A stretch of 5,831 bases of DNA from Candidatus Woesearchaeota archaeon (GTDB lineage Archaea; Nanobdellota; Nanobdellia; Woesearchaeales; UBA11576), in contig JACRKM010000096.1 in assembly GCA_016219765.1 (NCBI GenBank), positions 1 to 5,831 of the forward strand, read 5' to 3'. Under the pieces are notes generated by a model. The model was not told the DNA's origin and did no database searches. It was given only the letters and a program-made list of their open reading frames with translations. A program made the position numbers and the translations under genes. Positions within the stretch are counted from its first letter, which is position 1, and every line of letters begins with the position of its first letter. This document shows positions 5,022 to 5,831 of the stretch, one piece after another.

Positions 5022-5029
5022 CTTATAAA
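5022..5029 (-). promoter_or_regulatory. TATA box of the zinc-ribbon gene
   Basis: The minus strand reads TTTATAAG within AAAATTTATAAGTTTG. Its centre is about 27 bases ahead of ATG 4999, the spacing expected for initiation at the start codon itself. The same geometry is seen for the next gene downstream. Confidence 0.65.
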
Positions 5030-5083
5030 TTTTGTGCACGAGACGAACGCGCCACAAAAATTGAGCATTCTGTGGTGATGAAT

Positions 5084-5135
5084 AAATATAAAAGACAAAT
5101 ATAAAAGAGAAAATAAAAAAGACACAAAAGAAAAA
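5084..5135 (-). terminator. Extended T-rich terminator of rpl15e with a tandem 12-bp repeat
   Basis: Starting directly after the L15e stop codon, the minus strand is almost wholly T-rich for about 50 bases, with runs of up to six T. TCTTTTATATTT occurs twice with a one-base gap (plus-strand 5084-5095 and 5097-5108). There is no preceding hairpin. Such repeated U-tracts fit efficient termination of a highly expressed gene, and leave the next gene to its own promoter. Confidence 0.65.
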
Positions 5136-5714
5136 TCACTTCGCCTTCCGGTCATGCGCCCGCTGGCTTGGCCTGATCTTCTCAGAGCCCTTGCCCTTGG
5201 AGAACAGTCCGCGTGTGCGTTTTCCTGCAGAGGTCAGCCCGCGATACACACGTCCCTTGTGCTGGGGTCTTGCGATCCACGAGAGGCTTGGATCTGCAAG
5301 GATTTGCGGGTGTTCCTTATCGACAAGTAAGACTTCGTGCCAGTGGAAGTTTCCATCACTAGCAACCCAGTATGAGTTAAGAACCTCGCAGTTTGGGTAT
5401 TTCTTTTGCGCGCGTTGTTCTGCTACCTGCTGGTAATTCACACCGACTATCTTGAGTCTGCGAAAGTGCTTTGGGCGTCTGCCGCCGTGGAATTTTTCAC
5501 GCAAGCGCCCGCCGCGCTCTGTACGCTGGCGTACGATGACAAATCCGCCTTTTGCTTTATAGCCTAAAGAACGTGCTCTATCCAGTCTTGTTGGGCGATC
5601 GATGCGGACCGTGGCTGGTTCTTGCCTCCATTCTATGAGCCTTTGGCGCCATAGGTCTGGCATTGTTTCAGCCGGGTTCTTCCACAATTCCCGTACGTAT
5701 TTTAGATATCCCAT
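5136..5714 (-). CDS. rpl15e: Large-subunit ribosomal protein L15e (eL15)
   Basis: The 192-residue protein is a clear eL15, a large-subunit ribosomal protein shared by archaea and eukaryotes and absent from bacteria; it binds 23S rRNA. The family landmarks are all present in order: an N-terminal Y-L-K-Y-V-R-E-L-W, then R-L-D-R-A-R-S-L-G-Y-K-A-K-G-G (43-57) and V-R-Q-R-T-E-R-G-G-R (61-70). They continue with P-N-C-E-V-L-N-S-Y-W-V (107-117), H-W-H-E-V (124-128) and R-G-L-T-S-A-G-K-R-T-R-G-L (148-160), followed by a very basic tail. The length is normal for archaeal members. The SD GGAGG (5726-5722 on this strand) lies seven bases ahead of ATG 5714 and inside the end of the preceding gene, whose stop is three bases upstream; this points to translational coupling. 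A T-rich terminator follows immediately. Confidence 0.98.
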   Translation of the reverse strand: MGYLKYVRELWKNPAETMPDLWRQRLIEWRQEPATVRIDRPTRLDRARSLGYKAKGGFVIVRQRTERGGRLREKFHGGRRPKHFRRLKIVGVNYQQVAEQRAQKKYPNCEVLNSYWVASDGNFHWHEVLLVDKEHPQILADPSLSWIARPQHKGRVYRGLTSAGKRTRGLFSKGKGSEKIRPSQRAHDRKAK

Positions 5715-5717
5715 TGT

Positions 5718-5831
5718 TTAGCCTCCATTGTTTGACTTATTCTCTTTATTCTCTTTATCATCTGTGTTCAAAAGCCATGATTCAGGCAAGCTACGCCTAC
5801 ATTTCATGACAAATTCGCGAAAATGCAATGG
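5718..5831 (-). CDS. C-terminal fragment of an unidentified gene upstream of rpl15e
   Basis: An open frame enters from the right edge of the window, encodes 37 residues and stops at TAA 5720-5718. It contains F-R-E-F-V-M-K-C-R-R-S-L-P-E-S-W-L-L, which looks like real protein, followed by a hydrophilic tail of Asp, Lys, Glu and Asn. The tail is partly encoded by a 9-bp tandem repeat (5737-5758, TTATTCTCT on the plus strand). The stop lies three bases before the L15e start and the frame contains the L15e SD, so the two genes very probably form one operon. Too little is present to name the product. Confidence 0.55.
   Translation of the reverse strand, partial: PLHFREFVMKCRRSLPESWLLNTDDKENKENKSNNGG

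Noticed and set aside
5052..5075. CCACA/TGTGG hairpin between rpl15e and the zinc-ribbon gene
   Set aside because: A 5-bp stem with a 14-base loop is too weak to call, and termination is already explained by the T-rich tract.
1..5831. CRISPR array, tRNA or rRNA genes
   Set aside because: No regularly spaced 20-40-base repeats, cloverleaf with a T-loop motif, or ribosomal RNA core sequence was seen on either strand.

Overview
The window looks archaeal and most resembles a small-genome DPANN lineage (Woesearchaeota/Pacearchaeota-like). The evidence is a gene for ribosomal protein L15e, a family restricted to archaea and eukaryotes. AT-rich TATA boxes lie about 27 bases ahead of two start codons that lack a Shine-Dalgarno (SD) site, as expected for leaderless archaeal transcripts. 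Other starts carry archaeal SD sites (GGTGATC, GGTGA, GGAGG), and T-rich tracts without hairpins follow several genes. A large secreted protein with a C-terminal membrane anchor matches, from memory of the family, the 'putative S-layer protein' architecture of these archaea. No database search was possible, so the lineage is an inference.

Layout: 1-294 is a non-coding leader with a candidate TATA box and short repeats. 295-2481 (+) encodes a 728-residue surface protein with a signal sequence, about five beta-sandwich modules, a Ser/Thr-rich stalk and a C-terminal transmembrane anchor. 2482-2637 is an intergenic stretch with a T-rich terminator and a perfect 7+7 inverted repeat. 2638-3159 and 3171-3551 (+) are two closely spaced genes of unknown function; the first appears exported and carries an EF-hand/dockerin-like loop. 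3612-4118 (+) is an AT-richer gene broken by an in-frame stop; it resembles an uncharacterised phage/bacterial family. 4148-4319 is a 156-bp MITE-like element with 15-bp perfect terminal inverted repeats and an exact 8-bp flanking duplication. A shorter relative of its left end lies at 4739-4774.

The remaining genes are on the minus strand, in transcription order: the tail of an unidentified gene (5831-5718), rpl15e (5714-5136), a 53-residue zinc-ribbon protein (4999-4838) and a 128-residue hypothetical protein (4705-4319). The first two are tightly coupled, because the L15e SD lies inside the last codons of the gene before it. The last two appear to have their own leaderless promoters.

The part from about 2600 to 4320 reads as an accessory patch: unrelated unknown genes, a decayed transferred gene and a mobile element, set between a surface-protein gene and a conserved translation cluster. 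The best candidates for something undescribed are the MITE-like element with its nested foldbacks, the interrupted gene whose two breaks look compensating, and the exported/cytosolic gene pair.
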